Below, piece by piece: positions 1-12,225 of a DNA stretch of 64,000 bases (positions are counted from its first letter, which is position 1; every line of letters starts with the position of its first letter). The notes beneath the pieces were generated by a model that was given only the letters and a program-made list of their open reading frames with translations, was not told the origin of the DNA and did not search any database. The position numbers and the translations under genes were made by a program. The DNA comes from Brasenia schreberi (lineage: Eukaryota; Streptophyta; Magnoliopsida; Nymphaeales; Cabombaceae). The stretch spans positions 21,199,001 to 21,263,000 of the forward strand of contig JAYKKT010000089.1 in NCBI GenBank assembly GCA_036023115.1, written 5' to 3'.

Positions 1-230
1 ACCATTTGAAAATATTTTGCTATATTGAATAAGGCTTCATTTTATAAGCCAAAGATTTTTTAAATGTTACCAAATGATTTTTGAGAACTCTATTTTTCAT
101 AAAGCATCGATTTACTAATTTAGGGCCATACAATCAATCTTGATCCTTCTTTCAAGAAGTTCAAAGGAGATCCATTTTAAAAATCTTTTTCAAAAGAATT
201 TAACATAGACCCTATACATGATATTTTTTT

Positions 231-1040
231 CTAAGTATTGAGCATTTATAGGGTCTACTAAATTTTTGCCCTCAACATTAATCAACCAATATGCATTATC
301 GACTTTTTGTTGCCCTTTTTATGACATGGGGACATTCCCACTTGGGCTGCAACCTTTTTGGGCCTCTTTGGGTGAATGGTATGCATGTGATGCATGACAT
401 GTAAAAATGTATTCTGTATGATATGATGGAGATACATGCTTTATGAGATGATGTATATATTCAGTCTCCATGAAAATATTTTTAGGGAATACATTCTAAA
501 TGCCCCTAGTTTGGTGGAGATGAGTCTTATGATGTCAAATGTCCACATGGTGAAGGGCCATGGTCTCATAATGGAATGCAAGGTGGATGATGGGATATGA
601 ATGGCATGTCCATGCACTTGACATTTATGACATTTCCTAACATGATCATCACAAATCTTGCTAAGAGTGGACCAAAAATAACCGGCCCTAAGTATCTTCA
701 TGGCCATCATATTTGCATTGACATGACCTCCACATTCTCCATCATAGAATTCATGCATTATGGTCCTAGCCTCATCAAGGTCTACACATCTCAACAAGAT
801 GCCGGTAAAACTCTTTTTTTTATAAAGAACCCCTCCCCAAATCACATATCGGGTTGAAATTTTTTGAATCAAAGCTTTATCTTTGGAAGAAGCAAATTCG
901 GGAAATCTTTCATTTTCTAAAAAGTTTTTAATGTCTTGAAACCAAAGTTTTTCAATTGAATTTTGGTCATTTTGGCAAATCTCCAAATCGTAGGTGGATG
1001 GAGTGGGTGAGTGCCAAATTTCTAGGGATCGGGTTCCCAT
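231..1040 (-). pseudogene. Integrase remnant of Tat-lineage Ty3/gypsy copy Z, catalytic core deleted
   Basis: Retrotransposon integrase joins element DNA to the host chromosome. The end of the archaeal-like RNase H module leads into the integrase zinc-binding domain, with the pattern H-x-H and C-x2-C visible in HEFYDGECGGH and RKCHKCQ. The start of the core follows (WPFTMWTFDII). After that the frame is lost. The opposite end of integrase is still recognisable around 231-330 because it matches copy B near 33250-33345. Copy B has about 740 bases between these points and copy Z about 230, so the part with the second Asp and the Glu of the DDE triad is missing. The fragment is non-functional. 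Bases 1-230 continue as the downstream non-coding part of the same element, matching the stretch around 33060-33240. Confidence 0.8.
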
Positions 1041-1108
1041 GGTGGGGTCGACCCTTAGAGATGAACCTAGGGATGAGAGGGCATCTGCTATGGTGTTGTC
1101 CTCTCTAC

Positions 1109-1970
1109 CTATGTGAGTGAGTGTGAATGACTTGAAAGAATGACCAATCTAGTGGCCAATTCGTGGTATGGTATGAGTTTTTCATTTTTGACTTGCCAAA
1201 TTTTTGAAGCTTGGTTTATAACAAGCATGGAATCTCCAAAGACTTCAATACATGATGCTCCTAGATTTTTCAAAATTTTTAGGCCTCGTATGAGTGCTTC
1301 ATACTCGGCCACATTATTTGAACATGCAAAATCTAGTCGAATGGCAATTTGGGATTTCTCCTTTCTCGGGAGATATGAGGATGATTACCACACCTGTCCC
1401 TTGTTGATTCTTTTTCCCATCAAAATACATTTTTCATACTTGATCTTCATTAAAACAATTTGCTAAAACATGGTTTTGAAATTCATTTGCAAAGATGCCT
1501 TCACCGGGCATTTCATCAAGTATGGGATATGTATCCTCAAGAAGCAATTCGGCTACATGATCGGCTAGGGCTTGTCCCTTAATGGAGGTTTGATGGTGAA
1601 ATTTTAAATCATACTCCATTAAGAGGAGCTACAATTTACCTAGCCTACCCGTTAGGATAGGTTTTTCAAATAAGTGCTTGATTGGATCAAGCTTAGGCAC
1701 TATCCAAATTTCATGACCTAGGAAATAATGTCTAAACTTTTGGCAAGCCCATACCAAGGCCAAGCATGTTTTCTCCATGGCTTGATAATTTCTTTCATAT
1801 GCCAATAGAGTTTTTGAAATGTAGTAAATAGCATACTCCTTAAGGCTATCGTCCTCATATTGAGCAAGTAAAGCACCCAATGCATTTCCATGAATGGAAA
1901 TGTAAAGCAATAAAGGTTTTCCTTGCTTTGGAGGTTTTAAAATCGGAGGATTTACCAAATAAGTTTTCAA
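1109..1970 (-). pseudogene. Dual RNase H region of Tat-lineage copy Z pol
   Basis: Two RNase H modules follow each other, both minus strand. At 1629-1970 is the native Ty3/gypsy RNase H (PPKQGKPLLLYISIHGNAL, ALLAQYEDD, ACQKFRHYF). At 1109-1619 is the connector plus the archaeal-like RNase H (aRNH), with MAEYEALIRGLK and VFGDSMLVINQ. A native plus an archaeal-like RNase H before integrase is known for the Tat lineage. The reading frame is broken between 1434 and 1312 and again near 1620, where stop codons separate otherwise collinear pieces, so the protein cannot be made whole. Same order as copies B (34346-35555) and F (63292-64000). Confidence 0.85.
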
Positions 1971-2850
1971 TCTTTCAAAAGCTTTTTGGCAATCAGCATC
2001 CCATTCAAATTCACCCCTTTTCTCAAAAGCCTATTGAAAGGTTCGCATCTTGTTGCTAGATTGGAGATAAATCTCCTAATTGCTTGGAGTCGACCTTGGA
2101 GGCTTCGGGTTTGGATGGTGGAGGCATGTCTATGATGGCTCGACACTTAGAGGTGTCGACTTTAATGCCCCTTTGACTTACCATGAACCCTTTCCTAAGC
2201 TTTCGCTTAATGGGTTTCACATTGGGTTCTAAGGGTAGATAATATTCTACAATTCTATGGTTACAATTCTATGGTCTAAATTCGGCATGTCTTTATAGGT
2301 CCATGCAAATATAGGATTTCAAAAATGTAATGAATGATGCTCTTTCATGCTCATGCAAACATGCACCTATTTTTACACATCTTAGGTTAGACTCACTCCA
2401 TAAAAATCCCCTCCTACGGAATTTAAAGGTTTTTCCAAGTCAAAGATTCTATGAAATTCGAAAAGTTCGGAGGCTTGATCTTCCTCATGTATGAGGGGAT
2501 CTTCCTCCTTGCTTTGATCATTCTCAAGCACTTTAATTTTTAGGGAAGTGTTAGGAAAGAGAGGGGGGTTGTGAGTGACAATCTTGGATGATTTTGGTTT
2601 GAGAATATACACAATCTTGAAAAAAAATCGAAAATGGGCTTTGTACATGGCCAACATTTTTGGTATTTTCAAATTTTTCGATTTTTTTATCTTTTTCAAA
2701 ACTCAAACTAAAAAGATCAATATAAAAGACTTTCTTTTTGAGGCTTTTTTTTTCAAACAAAGAATAGGAGAAACAATTTTTTTTTGGAATTTTCAGGTTT
2801 TTCAAATGTTTTTGGGATTTGAAAGTTTTCCAAAAATTTTTTTTAGTTTT
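1971..2850 (-). pseudogene. Reverse transcriptase tail and pre-RT linker of copy Z
   Basis: Bases 1971-2240 match the C-terminal part of the copy B reverse transcriptase (counterpart at about 35556-35740), including the run before RNase H. The palm domain with the YVDD catalytic motif, present in copy B at about 35875, is absent, so an internal deletion has removed the catalytic centre. Bases 2382-2850 hold two overlapping minus-strand open stretches rich in Lys, Phe and Ser with an acidic stretch (SKEEDPLIHEEDQASELFEF). These are probably the low-complexity linker before RT. LTR P1 interrupts the element at 2855. The other half of the linker resumes at 12150. Confidence 0.6.
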
Positions 2851-5361
2851 TCCTTGTAAACACCCCAAAATCAAATTATTTTCAAACAAACACCTGGTTT
2901 GCAAAAACCATTTTCAAACCAAATTTTGAACTTTCAAAAACCCAGAGTTGCAAAGTTTTAAACTTTTTGTCTGAAAACCCTTTAAAATAAAGGTACGTAG
3001 ACCTGGGCCAAGTCCAAATTTTATTAAGCAGCCAAAGCAGGTGGAGCCTGATCGAAAAGCAGCTCCAAAAATAGGTCAAAAGCCAAAGTTCAGTCCGACC
3101 AGATGAAAATAGGGCCGAAAAGCAAAAGAAGCATCTAGGCTAGAAACAGACTTCAGACTCGAAATGTGAAATGCAAAAAGCCAAAGCACCAACAAGATGT
3201 CAGAAATCCAAGCCCAAGCTTGAAATACCAGAAATCAAACAAAACAAAGTTCGTAAGGTGAGAAGACGATCGGACAAGAAGGTTGGGAAAACCCCCGCCC
3301 AAAATGGAGTGCTAATGAAGCCAAGGCCCATGAAAACCGCCCATCTCAAAACACCAAGAAGGACTGAAGAAAGAAGAATTTGGATTAGATCGGGACATAA
3401 ATATCTAGATCTAGACCCAAATAGTGTTTGGATCGGATTTGGATCATAAAAACCAAATCCAAGATCTAAACCCAAGACCCATCCCCTTGCCTATAAATAG
3501 GACCAAGGGGGGGTGAAAATTCACGTGAACTTGCTTGGGAGAGGCTTGGGGAGTGCATAAAGTAAGAGAGAGAAGAATGGTGGGTTGGACTTTTTCAAGT
3601 GGGTTAGCCATGTGGGCTTGATCAAAGGGTTGTGGGTTTGAACCTTGTGTGAACCTAGACCTACCATGGGGCTACACCAACATGATGGACGGCGTGGATA
3701 TATGGCTGCAAAAGGTGGACTCAACTCCAAGAGGTAGGTCCCTAAACTTGACCCACCTAACCCACTTGACCCACCTAACCCACTTAGCTCACTTGCCCCA
3801 ACCGACTCCACCAAACCCCACCCTAACCTAGCCAACCTTCCCACTTCACCCAACCGACTCCACTCACTTCAACCTATCGACTCCCCCACACTTGCCCTAA
3901 ACCGACCTACCCATAACCCAACCGACTCCACTACCTAGCCACTAAATCTAACCGACCTAACCTAGCCTTGAACTAGCTCCTTTTTACCTAGCCTAAACTC
4001 CCTAACCGAGTGCACCTTGCACTCGGTTTGTGCCTAGACCGCACCCTTCTGCCATCACTCCCTACCCACTGCGCACTACAACACCCAGTTGTCGCGTGCC
4101 TACTGTGCCTCAACCACCCACACAACACCCTATTGCGCACCAGCCGCAGCGCCCCAGTCACCGGCTGCGCACCACCATGTCCAACGCACCCTGCACCAAC
4201 CACACTGCGCACCCCGCACCAGCCGCGCCCCAGTATCCGGCCTGCACCTCCCATACTTGTGCCCTGCCGAGCAACATCCTGCCGCTCCCCAGCACCCCTC
4301 CTGCACATCCCATACCTGCATCCTGCTGCACCTGTGGCGCCCCAGCCTACATCTTGCCGTGCCCCACCTATATCCCACCAGAAACCAGCCGAGTGCCCCC
4401 TAGTACTCGGCCAAGCCTGATTGGCCGTGCACCAACCTTGACAACCCCCCTCTAAATCCTAACCAAGCTACGTGCTGGCCGCACCTAGCTCATATCCATT
4501 TTCCTAAACTAAACCTAGACCTAACTAGGACCATACCCACTATACCCTAAACCTAACCCCTTTGGCCGAACCCAACCAAGACTAGGCCCAAACCCACTTG
4601 GTTGCACCCAAGTGAACCCACACCTAAGCTTCACGTCGGAACCCACCTAAAGGGACCTATCTCGTGGCTGCCAAGGAGGACGGACCCAAGTGACTTGAGA
4701 GGAAAAACCGACCACTTGTAAGTGTTATTTACATTCAGTTTTACATTACTCGCTTAAATTAAATTCAATTCGATATATGGGTTATAATAATGGAGCGAAG
4801 TCTCTCCCCGAAATATAATATTTGTGTTTGATACACAACCACACACGTGCACTTGAGCCTTCTCGCTCTTAACTACACACAAAGGACACCCACGTGCACT
4901 TGAGCCTTTCCGCTCTTATATTGCACAAGATTGTGCACACATTGAGCCTTTCCGCTCTTAAGCTAAAGTATATATTTCAATTTGGGTATTTACTTTATTG
5001 AAAGCTGTGTGAGTTGCAATTTAATTTCGGGTGGATTTACATTCAAGTCGTGTGAGTTGTCATTTAAATTTCACACTTACACACACGTGCCTTGAACCTT
5101 TCCGCTCTTAAGCTAAAGTATATATTTCAATTTGGGTATTTACTTTAGTGAAAGTCGTGTGAGTTGTCATTTAAATTTCACACTTTCACACACTTGCATT
5201 GAGCCTTTCTGCTCTTAAGCTAAAGTATATATTTCAATTTGGGTATTTACTTTAGTGAAAGTTGTGTGAGTTGTCATTTCAATTTCACACGAGAAACACA
5301 CACAAGCACTCGAGCCTTTCCGCTCTTTACACTCACATACATTGAGCCTTTTCGCTCTTAG

Positions 5362-8266
5362 TGTAAGCACGAAAATTCTTTGCTCCAGGTTTACAAGACC
5401 AGAAACGAGTCTTTTCAAGTTTACATCGCTTTTAAGGGCGTGCCAACTAGCTTACTCAAACTAGCGAAGATTTTGAAATATATCTAACTTTTAAAAGGCA
5501 ATTGTGGCTAAGCGGGATCTTTTCGCTTGAAACCTTCTTGAACCGGTGCTCAAGGGTTGGTTTAAGCACTTAGAAAACTTCGATTTCAAACAAACTTGAT
5601 CTTTTGAAAGAAAAGTAAGTATGATTGTTTGCCTAAGTTGCAGTTTTTATTACGGGGTTGTTCGTATCAAGTCTTTGAGCTTTTAAGCTATCTTAGGCTG
5701 GATGTGTGTGCTTCAAGTGGCCTAAATTTAGCGAGTTTGGGCGTAGTTTCGGGGTATCCTCTTTGAAAATACGCAAATGCAACGATGCACGAACTCTCTT
5801 CGGGTTTGATATGATGTGAGCTAGGCTCGAATTGAAAGCAACTTACACACACAGCTTAAGGAAATACCCGAAATGTAAGTGCAACTCACGCAGTTGAAAG
5901 AGAAATACCCGAACCTTAAAAGCAACTCACACGACTTGAATGTAAATTGCGGAAGGGAGATATACTTATATTAAGAGCGAAAAGGCTCAATGCACGCGTG
6001 TGTGAGTGTAGAATTGAAATGACAAACTCACACGACTTGAATTGAACTTGCTGAAATTGAAATATAAGTATATAAGAGCGGGAAGGCTCAATGTGTTTGT
6101 GTGTGTTGTGTGTAAATGGAAAGACAACTCACACGACTTGAATTGAACCACCCGAAATGTAAATACGTACACAACTGAACGTAAAACTCACGCAGCTGAA
6201 AGTATATAGATACTCTATATCTTATGGGCAATGAAGGCCCAAAATGTGCGTGAGAGTGTGGAGCAAGTGCTCACGTACTTCTTGGGTGTGAGTGTGAAAT
6301 TTAAATGACAAACTCACACGACAAGAATGTAACAACCCGGAATTGAAATTGCACGGCTTTTACTAAAGTCTTTTGAGTAAGAGCGAAGGCTCAATGTGTA
6401 TGCAATAGTGTGCAACTAAGAGCGGAAAGGCTCAAGTGCATATAGGTGTCTTGTGTACGTTTTAAGACCTAAAGCTCGAGTGTATGTGTGTTCTTATGTA
6501 TCAAGCACCAATATTACATCTCGAGGGGAGGACACACTCTATTATTACAACCCCGTATCAAATTGAATTGAATAGGAAAAGCAACTTGATATATATCTCG
6601 AAAGACTTACACTTTTCCTAACTTGGATTCGGGATTTGCTAGGTCGTGTCCACCTTCTTTGTATTGAGCCCGGGTCACGGTGCCTTCATGTGGCAGCAAC
6701 AGGGCACACTCCTTCAAGTGGCGAGCCTTGGTGGCATGCAGCCAAGAGGTAAGCCGGTTAGGAGTGGGGTCACGTGAGAGTGGAGTTTGAGAGCTTGGGG
6801 GCAGCCGAGTTTTAGTGGGCCTTGGAGGGGTTGATTTGGTTTGGTGTGACTCGAGCCAAGGGTGGCTTGAGTGGGCTTAGTTTGAGGGGTATGTGGACTG
6901 GCCCTAACTAGGTAGGTCTAGCTTAGGGTGACTCAAGCCAAGGTGGCTCAAGTGGCTTTTGGGGAGTTCGGCCAAGGGAGGTGGCTGGGTTGTCTAAAGG
7001 AAACGGCCTGCCACAAGGTAGGCCGTGGGTTTGGTTTGGTATATGGGACACGGCCTGCACTAGCAGGCCGTGGGTTTTGTAAGTGAAATGGCCTGCAAGA
7101 GGGCAGGCCGTTTGGTTTGGTTTGGTGCGGCCTGCAAGCGCCAGGCGCTAGGTGCGGTTGGGCCAGTGCGTTGGGCACGCGAAAGACAAGGCGTGCTAGG
7201 CGCGCGGTGTTCAGCAGGGCGCTAGGGCGCCGGGGGTATAGCGGGGGTGCGCGGGGCATAGCCGGGTGCGGCACGGTCTAGGTTTAGGGGTTAGGTTTAG
7301 TTGGGGTTGGGTCAAACCTAGGCTAGGTCGGGGTTAGGTTTATGGTGGCTTACCTCTTGGAGTCGGTTCACCACATGCACCCACGTTGAGCCTTCTTGGT
7401 TGCAGCCTCCTCCTTGATTGCAGCCCTTGGCTAGGTCTAGGTTCATACAAGGTTCGAACTCAAACCCTTGATCAAGCCCACATGGCTATGACCCATGGCT
7501 AAGCTCCATGGCTAGCCCACTCTCTCACTCTCTCTCCTCCCAAGCAATTCACGTGAACCCCCTCTTGGACACCCCTTCACCTCTATTTATAGGCAAATGA
7601 GGAGGGTCTTGGATATGGGTCTTGGATTTGGATCTTGAAATCCATATCTGATCCAAACACTATTTGGGTCTGGATCTCGGATCTCGGATATTTTGGGATT
7701 CAGATCCTACCCAAATATTTATTTGGGTTTGGATCTTGGATATTTGGGATCCAGATCCAATCCAAACACTATTTGGATTTGGATATGTATATTTGGGTCC
7801 AGATCCAGTCCAAAAATTTATGCTCCTTTCTTTTAGTCCTTTCTGGTGCTTTCCACAGTCGGTTTTGATCGGGCTCCGGTTCCTCGGCGACCCCATCTCG
7901 GCTTGGGTTTTCCCCAAGTTCTTCTTTCGACTGATGTTCTGCTTCTCAGGACATTTTGGCGTTTGTTTTGATCAGCCTTTTCTTTGTTTTTGGCCGGTCT
8001 CTGGTGCTATCGATCTCAGATTTTCCCACGATTTCCGTTCTTCATTCTGACGGGCTATGTCTTGGACTTCTATCGACTTCATCAGGTTCTTGGCCTCTTT
8101 ATGTACTTTGGAGTTGCTTTGGCTTTTTGACCCAAATTATGATTTTGGCCTTTTGTCGGGCTTTTCTCCGAACGGGCTTAACTTTTCCTTGTTTCTTTGG
8201 CTTTGGCCTTTGGAGGGCTTTTAAGTTCAAAATTTTTCAAAATATGGTATTTTTGGGGTGTTTACA
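5362..8266 (-). mobile_element. Solo LTR M1, minus orientation, inserted in LTR P1
   Basis: On the minus strand it begins TGTAAACACCCCAAAAA at 8266 and ends GTGCTTACA at 5362. It is flanked by the perfect 5-bp duplication CTTAG (5357-5361 and 8267-8271). Length is 2905 bases. On the minus strand the parts run: U3 with GGATCC/AAATCC repeats (7650-7820), TATA box (complement of TATTTATA, 7584-7591), CACGTG palindrome (about 7550), AAGAGGTAAG donor-like site near 7350, a GC-rich block (7000-7270), and U5 repeats (5940-6540). Removing it joins two halves of the P1 U5 repeat region cleanly, so it is younger than P1. Confidence 0.88.
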
Positions 8267-8593
8267 CTTAGGATACAACATATTTATATATTTTCAAGTT
8301 GTGTGAGTTTATTTCACGTCGAGTTGTATTTCCCTTTGTGTGGATTTACATTAAGTCGCGTGAGTTGCTTTATATTTCGGGTATTTACATTTGTGAAAGC
8401 TACGTGAGTTGCACTTCAATTTCAGGTATTTACATTTGTGAAAGTTGTGTGAGTTGCCCTTTCAATTCGAGCCTAGCTCACATCATCACTTTTAAAAACC
8501 TAAAAAGTCTTTGCATCCTTGCATTCGTTCGCTTTCAAAGAAGCCCCCAATCCACGTTCAAACCACATTGAAAATCGGCCACATGTTCACACA

Positions 8594-11500
8594 TGTAAAC
8601 ACCCCAAAATCAAACAAATTTCAAAAACAAACACCTGGTTTGAAAATCCATTTCAAAACTACATTATGAAGTTTTCGAAAACCCAGGAGTTGAAAAAGCT
8701 TTAAACTTTTGTTTCAAATCCCGTTCGAAATACAAATTTCTCAAAAATGGGTCAAGTCCCAATTTTGTAAAAGCCCAAATCCAGCAGGTGGAGCCTGATC
8801 GAAAGCAGCCTCAAAAACAGGTTTGCAAGCCTAGAAAGCACCTTGGCCTGACAAAAGTAGGATCAAAAGGTAAAAGGAAAGCCCAGGCCAGAAGCAGACT
8901 GCAAGCCTAGAGCATCAAATGCCAAGCCAAGAACATTCACCAAAATAGCAAAAATCCAAGCCTGAAACGATAAAAATGAACTAAAGCGGAGTCCAGAAAG
9001 GTGAGAAGGGGTTCGGACGACAAAGCTGGGGAAAACCCAGCACAAGACGGAGCACTGATGAAGCCAGGGCCCGCACAAAATGTCTGTCTTGAAACGCCAA
9101 GAAGGACTGAAGAAACAAAAATTTAGATTGGATCTGGACCCAAATATCTAAATCCAGACCCAAATAGTGTTTGGATTGGATTTGGATGTCAAAATCCATA
9201 TCCAAGACCCACCTCATTTGCCTATAAATAGAGGTGAGGGGGTGCCCACAAGTTCACGTGAAATCCAAGAGGACTTGGAGAGAGATTGCATAAAGTAGGT
9301 GAGAGAAAATTGGTGTGCTAGATATTTTCAAGTGGGCTAGCCTTGTGGGCTTGATCAAGGGCATGGGTTCAAGCTTTGTATGGACCTAGGCTCAAACCGA
9401 AGGGCTGCACCAACTTGAAGAAGGGTTGCAAAAGGGCATGGAAGCATGGGCAAGGCGTGGTGGACCGGCTCCAAGAGGTAGGTCTCTCAACCTCACCCTA
9501 ACCTAGCCTAAACCACCTAACCCACCCCACTAAACCTAACCCTAAACTAGCCTAAACCTAGCCCTTTTAACCTAAACCGACCTAAACTTCCCCCTAACTC
9601 ACCTAAACCTAAGCCCAACCGAGTGCAACTGCCACCCTAACACCTCCCGGTGCGCCTAGCGCCATACCACCGCCCTACCTAGCACCCCGCTCCCATCACC
9701 CCACTACCACATGCACCTCCCTCACCTTCCCAGCCGTGACTTAGCGCCTGCACCGACTCCCCACCAGCCAACCTGCCTTGCACCGACTCCCCACCAGTTG
9801 CCTACCACATCGCACCCCATCACACCGCACCACTCCCACGCCTTAGCACCCACACCCGCCTAGCTCCAACTACTTGTCCCATTTCCCAACACCCGCACCC
9901 CACTACACCTGCCCCGGCGCGCCTAGCACCCCACTCCACTACCACCCGTGACCCAGCACTTGCCGTAACCCAGCACCTGCCGCCTGCACACCTGTTGCCG
10001 CGCCACTGCCACACCCCACTCCATAGCGCCTACCTACCATTACTCCCAGCTACAGCCTTTCCCCTTAGGGCCGATTAGAACCAGCCCCACTTAGGCCGTG
10101 ACTTGCCTTAGCCAGCCTGCACCTTGCCGTGACACACCTTAGCTAACATCCATCCCTCTTAGCCGAACCTAAGCCTCTCCCAAGCTCAAACTCACGTCAA
10201 TAACCCCACCTAGAGAGACCCGTCTCTTGGCTGCTAAGGTGGACAAAAGTCCAAGCACGATTGAGAGGAAAAGCCGTCCACTTGTAAGTGTTTAAATTCG
10301 GTTTTTACCTTACTCATTTTAGATTTAATTCAAGGTGGACAAAAGTCCAAGCACGATTGAGAGGAAAAGCCGTCCACTTGTAAGTGTTTAAATTCGGTTT
10401 TTACCTTACTCATTTTAGATTTAATTCAATTCGATACGGGGTTGTAATAATGGAGTGTAGTCTCCCCCCGAAATGTAATATTGGTGCTTGATACACGAAG
10501 CACACACGTACACTTGAGCCATATTGCTCTTAAACATACATAAGACACCCACATGCACTTGAGCCTTTCCGCTCTTAGTTGCACACTATTGCACACACAT
10601 TGAGCCTTCTCTCTTAAGCTAAAGACTTTAGTGAAAGTTGTGTGAGTTGCAATTCAATTTGGGTTGTTACATTCATGTCGTGTGAGTTTGTCATTTAAAT
10701 TTCACACTCGCACCCAAGAAGTACTCGAGCACTTGCTCTACACCTTCACGCACATTTTGGGCCTTTGTTGCTCATAAGATATAGCATATCTATATAATTT
10801 CCAGCTGCGTGGGTTTTACATTAAAGCTGTGTGTGTTTGTCATTTAAGTTTCCACACTTACACACAAAAGTACTTGAGCACTTGCTCCACACTCTCACGC
10901 ACCTTTTGAGCCTTTGTTGCTCATAAGATATAGCATATTTCTATATCTTCCAGCTGCGTGAGTTTTACATTCAAGTCGTGTACGCACTTACATTTCTGGG
11001 TGGTTCAATTCCAGTTGTTGAGTTGTCTTTCCATTTACACACCAAGAGCACTCACTCACAATTGAGCCTTTCTGCTCTTACTATATACTTATATTTCAAT
11101 TTTGGTAAGTTCAATTCAAGTCGTGTGAGTTTGTCATTTAAATTTTACACTACACACACGCGTGCATTGATTCTTTCCGCTCTTAAATATATAAGTATAT
11201 TTCAAATTTGGCAATTTACATTCAAGTCGTGTGAGTTGCTTTCAAGTTCGGGTATTTCCCTTAAGCTGCGTGAGTTGCACTTTCATTCAGGTATTTACAT
11301 TAAGTTGTGTGTGTGAGTTGCTTTCAATTCGAGCCTAGCTCACATCATCATACCAAACCCGAAAAATATTTGTGCATCCTTGCATTCGCGTATTTTCAAA
11401 GAGGAAACCCCGAATCTATGCTCAAACTCACTGAATTTAGGCCACTTGAAGCACACACATCCGGCCTAAAATAGCTAAAACTCGAGAGGCTTGAAAACAT

Positions 11501-11802
11501 GCAACCCCCGTAATAAAAACTGCAAGATAGGCATACATCGAAACATTTACTTTTCTTTAAAAAGTATACGTTTGTTTAGAAAGGTTTTTCTAAGCGCTTA
11601 AACTAACCCTTGAGCACTGGTTCAAGAAGGTTTTAAGCAAAAAAAATCCCGCTTGCTCACAATCGCCTTTCAAAATGTCATATGTTTCAAAAACTTCGCT
11701 AGCTTGAGCAAGCTAGCTGGCATGCCCTCTAAAAAGCGACGTAAACTCGAAAAGGTTCATTTCAAGCCTCAAAAGCCAGAAGTGAGAATTTTCATACTTA
11801 CA
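8594..11802 (+). mobile_element. Solo LTR P2, plus orientation, inserted in LTR P1
   Basis: Starts TGTAAACACCCCAAAATC at 8594 and ends TTTTCATACTTACA at 11802. It is flanked by the perfect 5-bp duplication ACACA (8589-8593 and 11803-11807). Length is 3209 bases. Parts: U3 repeats (9120-9215), TATA box TATAAATA at about 9223, CACGTG near 9256, AAGAGGTAGG near 9475, a C-rich tract (9480-10200), the conserved GGGGTTGTAATAATGGAG block near 10440, U5 repeats, and an LTR end with the CTTGAGCACTGGTTCAAG palindrome region (11610-11640). It carries a private 96-bp tandem duplication at 10236-10427. Confidence 0.88.
10236..10427. repeat. Perfect 96-bp tandem duplication inside LTR P2
   Basis: Two copies of a 96-base unit beginning AAGGTGGACAAAAGTCC lie head to tail at 10236-10331 and 10332-10427, with no difference seen by eye. 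The unit covers the end of the C-rich leader, the TTGTAAGTG motif and the AT-rich start of U5. The same place occurs once in the other LTRs of the family, so the duplication is private to P2. Confidence 0.85.
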
Positions 11803-12225
11803 ACACACATATCAGGCCTAAATAGCTAAAACTCTAAAGACATAGGGTCATCCAAAGAGACGTAATAAAATTTGCAAACAAGGCATACATCGAATTCCTA
11901 AAAACACCGATATTTCAAAGTTTTGTAAAAACAAAGTTTCTAAGCGTTTAAACTGACCCTTGAGCATCAGTTCAAGAAGGTTTAAGCGAAAAGATCACGC
12001 TTTCCCACAATCGCCAAAAAAGTCAGAATATTTCAAAAAAATCTTCGCTAGCTTGAGCAAGCTAGTTGGCATGCTCGCAGAAATGACTTAGGTGCGAAAA
12101 GGTTCATTTCCGGTCTCAAAAATCAGGAGTAAAAATTTTTACGCCTATATTCCCAATATATAATTTTTTTGGATTTTTGTCTAAAGAGGGATCTTCCACA
12201 AAACCTACAAAGAAAACACCATGAA

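Larger units (their letters stand above)
2855..12149 (+). mobile_element. Solo LTR P1 of the Tat-lineage family, plus orientation, split by two later LTR insertions
   Basis: Starts TGTAAACACCCCAAAATC and ends in a degraded form of the family end (TTTTTACGCCTATA). Flanks are TTCCT (2850-2854) and TTCCC (12150-12154), a near-perfect 5-bp target-site duplication (4 of 5). Subtracting M1 and P2 with their duplications leaves about 3.17 kb, the family LTR length. Order of parts: U3 with GGATCC/AAATCC repeats (about 3395-3475), TATA box TATAAATA near 3492, CACGTG palindrome near 3523, splice-donor-like AAGAGGTAGG near 3732, C-rich tract 3750-4620, then U5 with repeats around TTGAGCCTTTCCGCTCTTA (4850-5360). 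It continues at 8272-8593 and 11808-12149. It interrupts copy Z. No internal domain accompanies it, so it is a solo LTR. Confidence 0.8.

Noticed and set aside
3988..4455. Long open frames on both strands in the GC-rich block (also 18760-19138, 20855-21479, 30321-30884)
   Set aside because: They lie in the C-rich leader of the LTRs, which has few stop codons in any frame. Several frames on both strands are open at once, the amino-acid content is low-complexity Pro/His/Thr, and no domain is seen.
3530..11810. CRISPR-like array from the repeated CTTGAGCC...CGCTCTTA units
   Set aside because: Units are imperfect, of variable spacing, and lie in LTR U5 of a plant retrotransposon. No cas gene, and the genome is eukaryotic.
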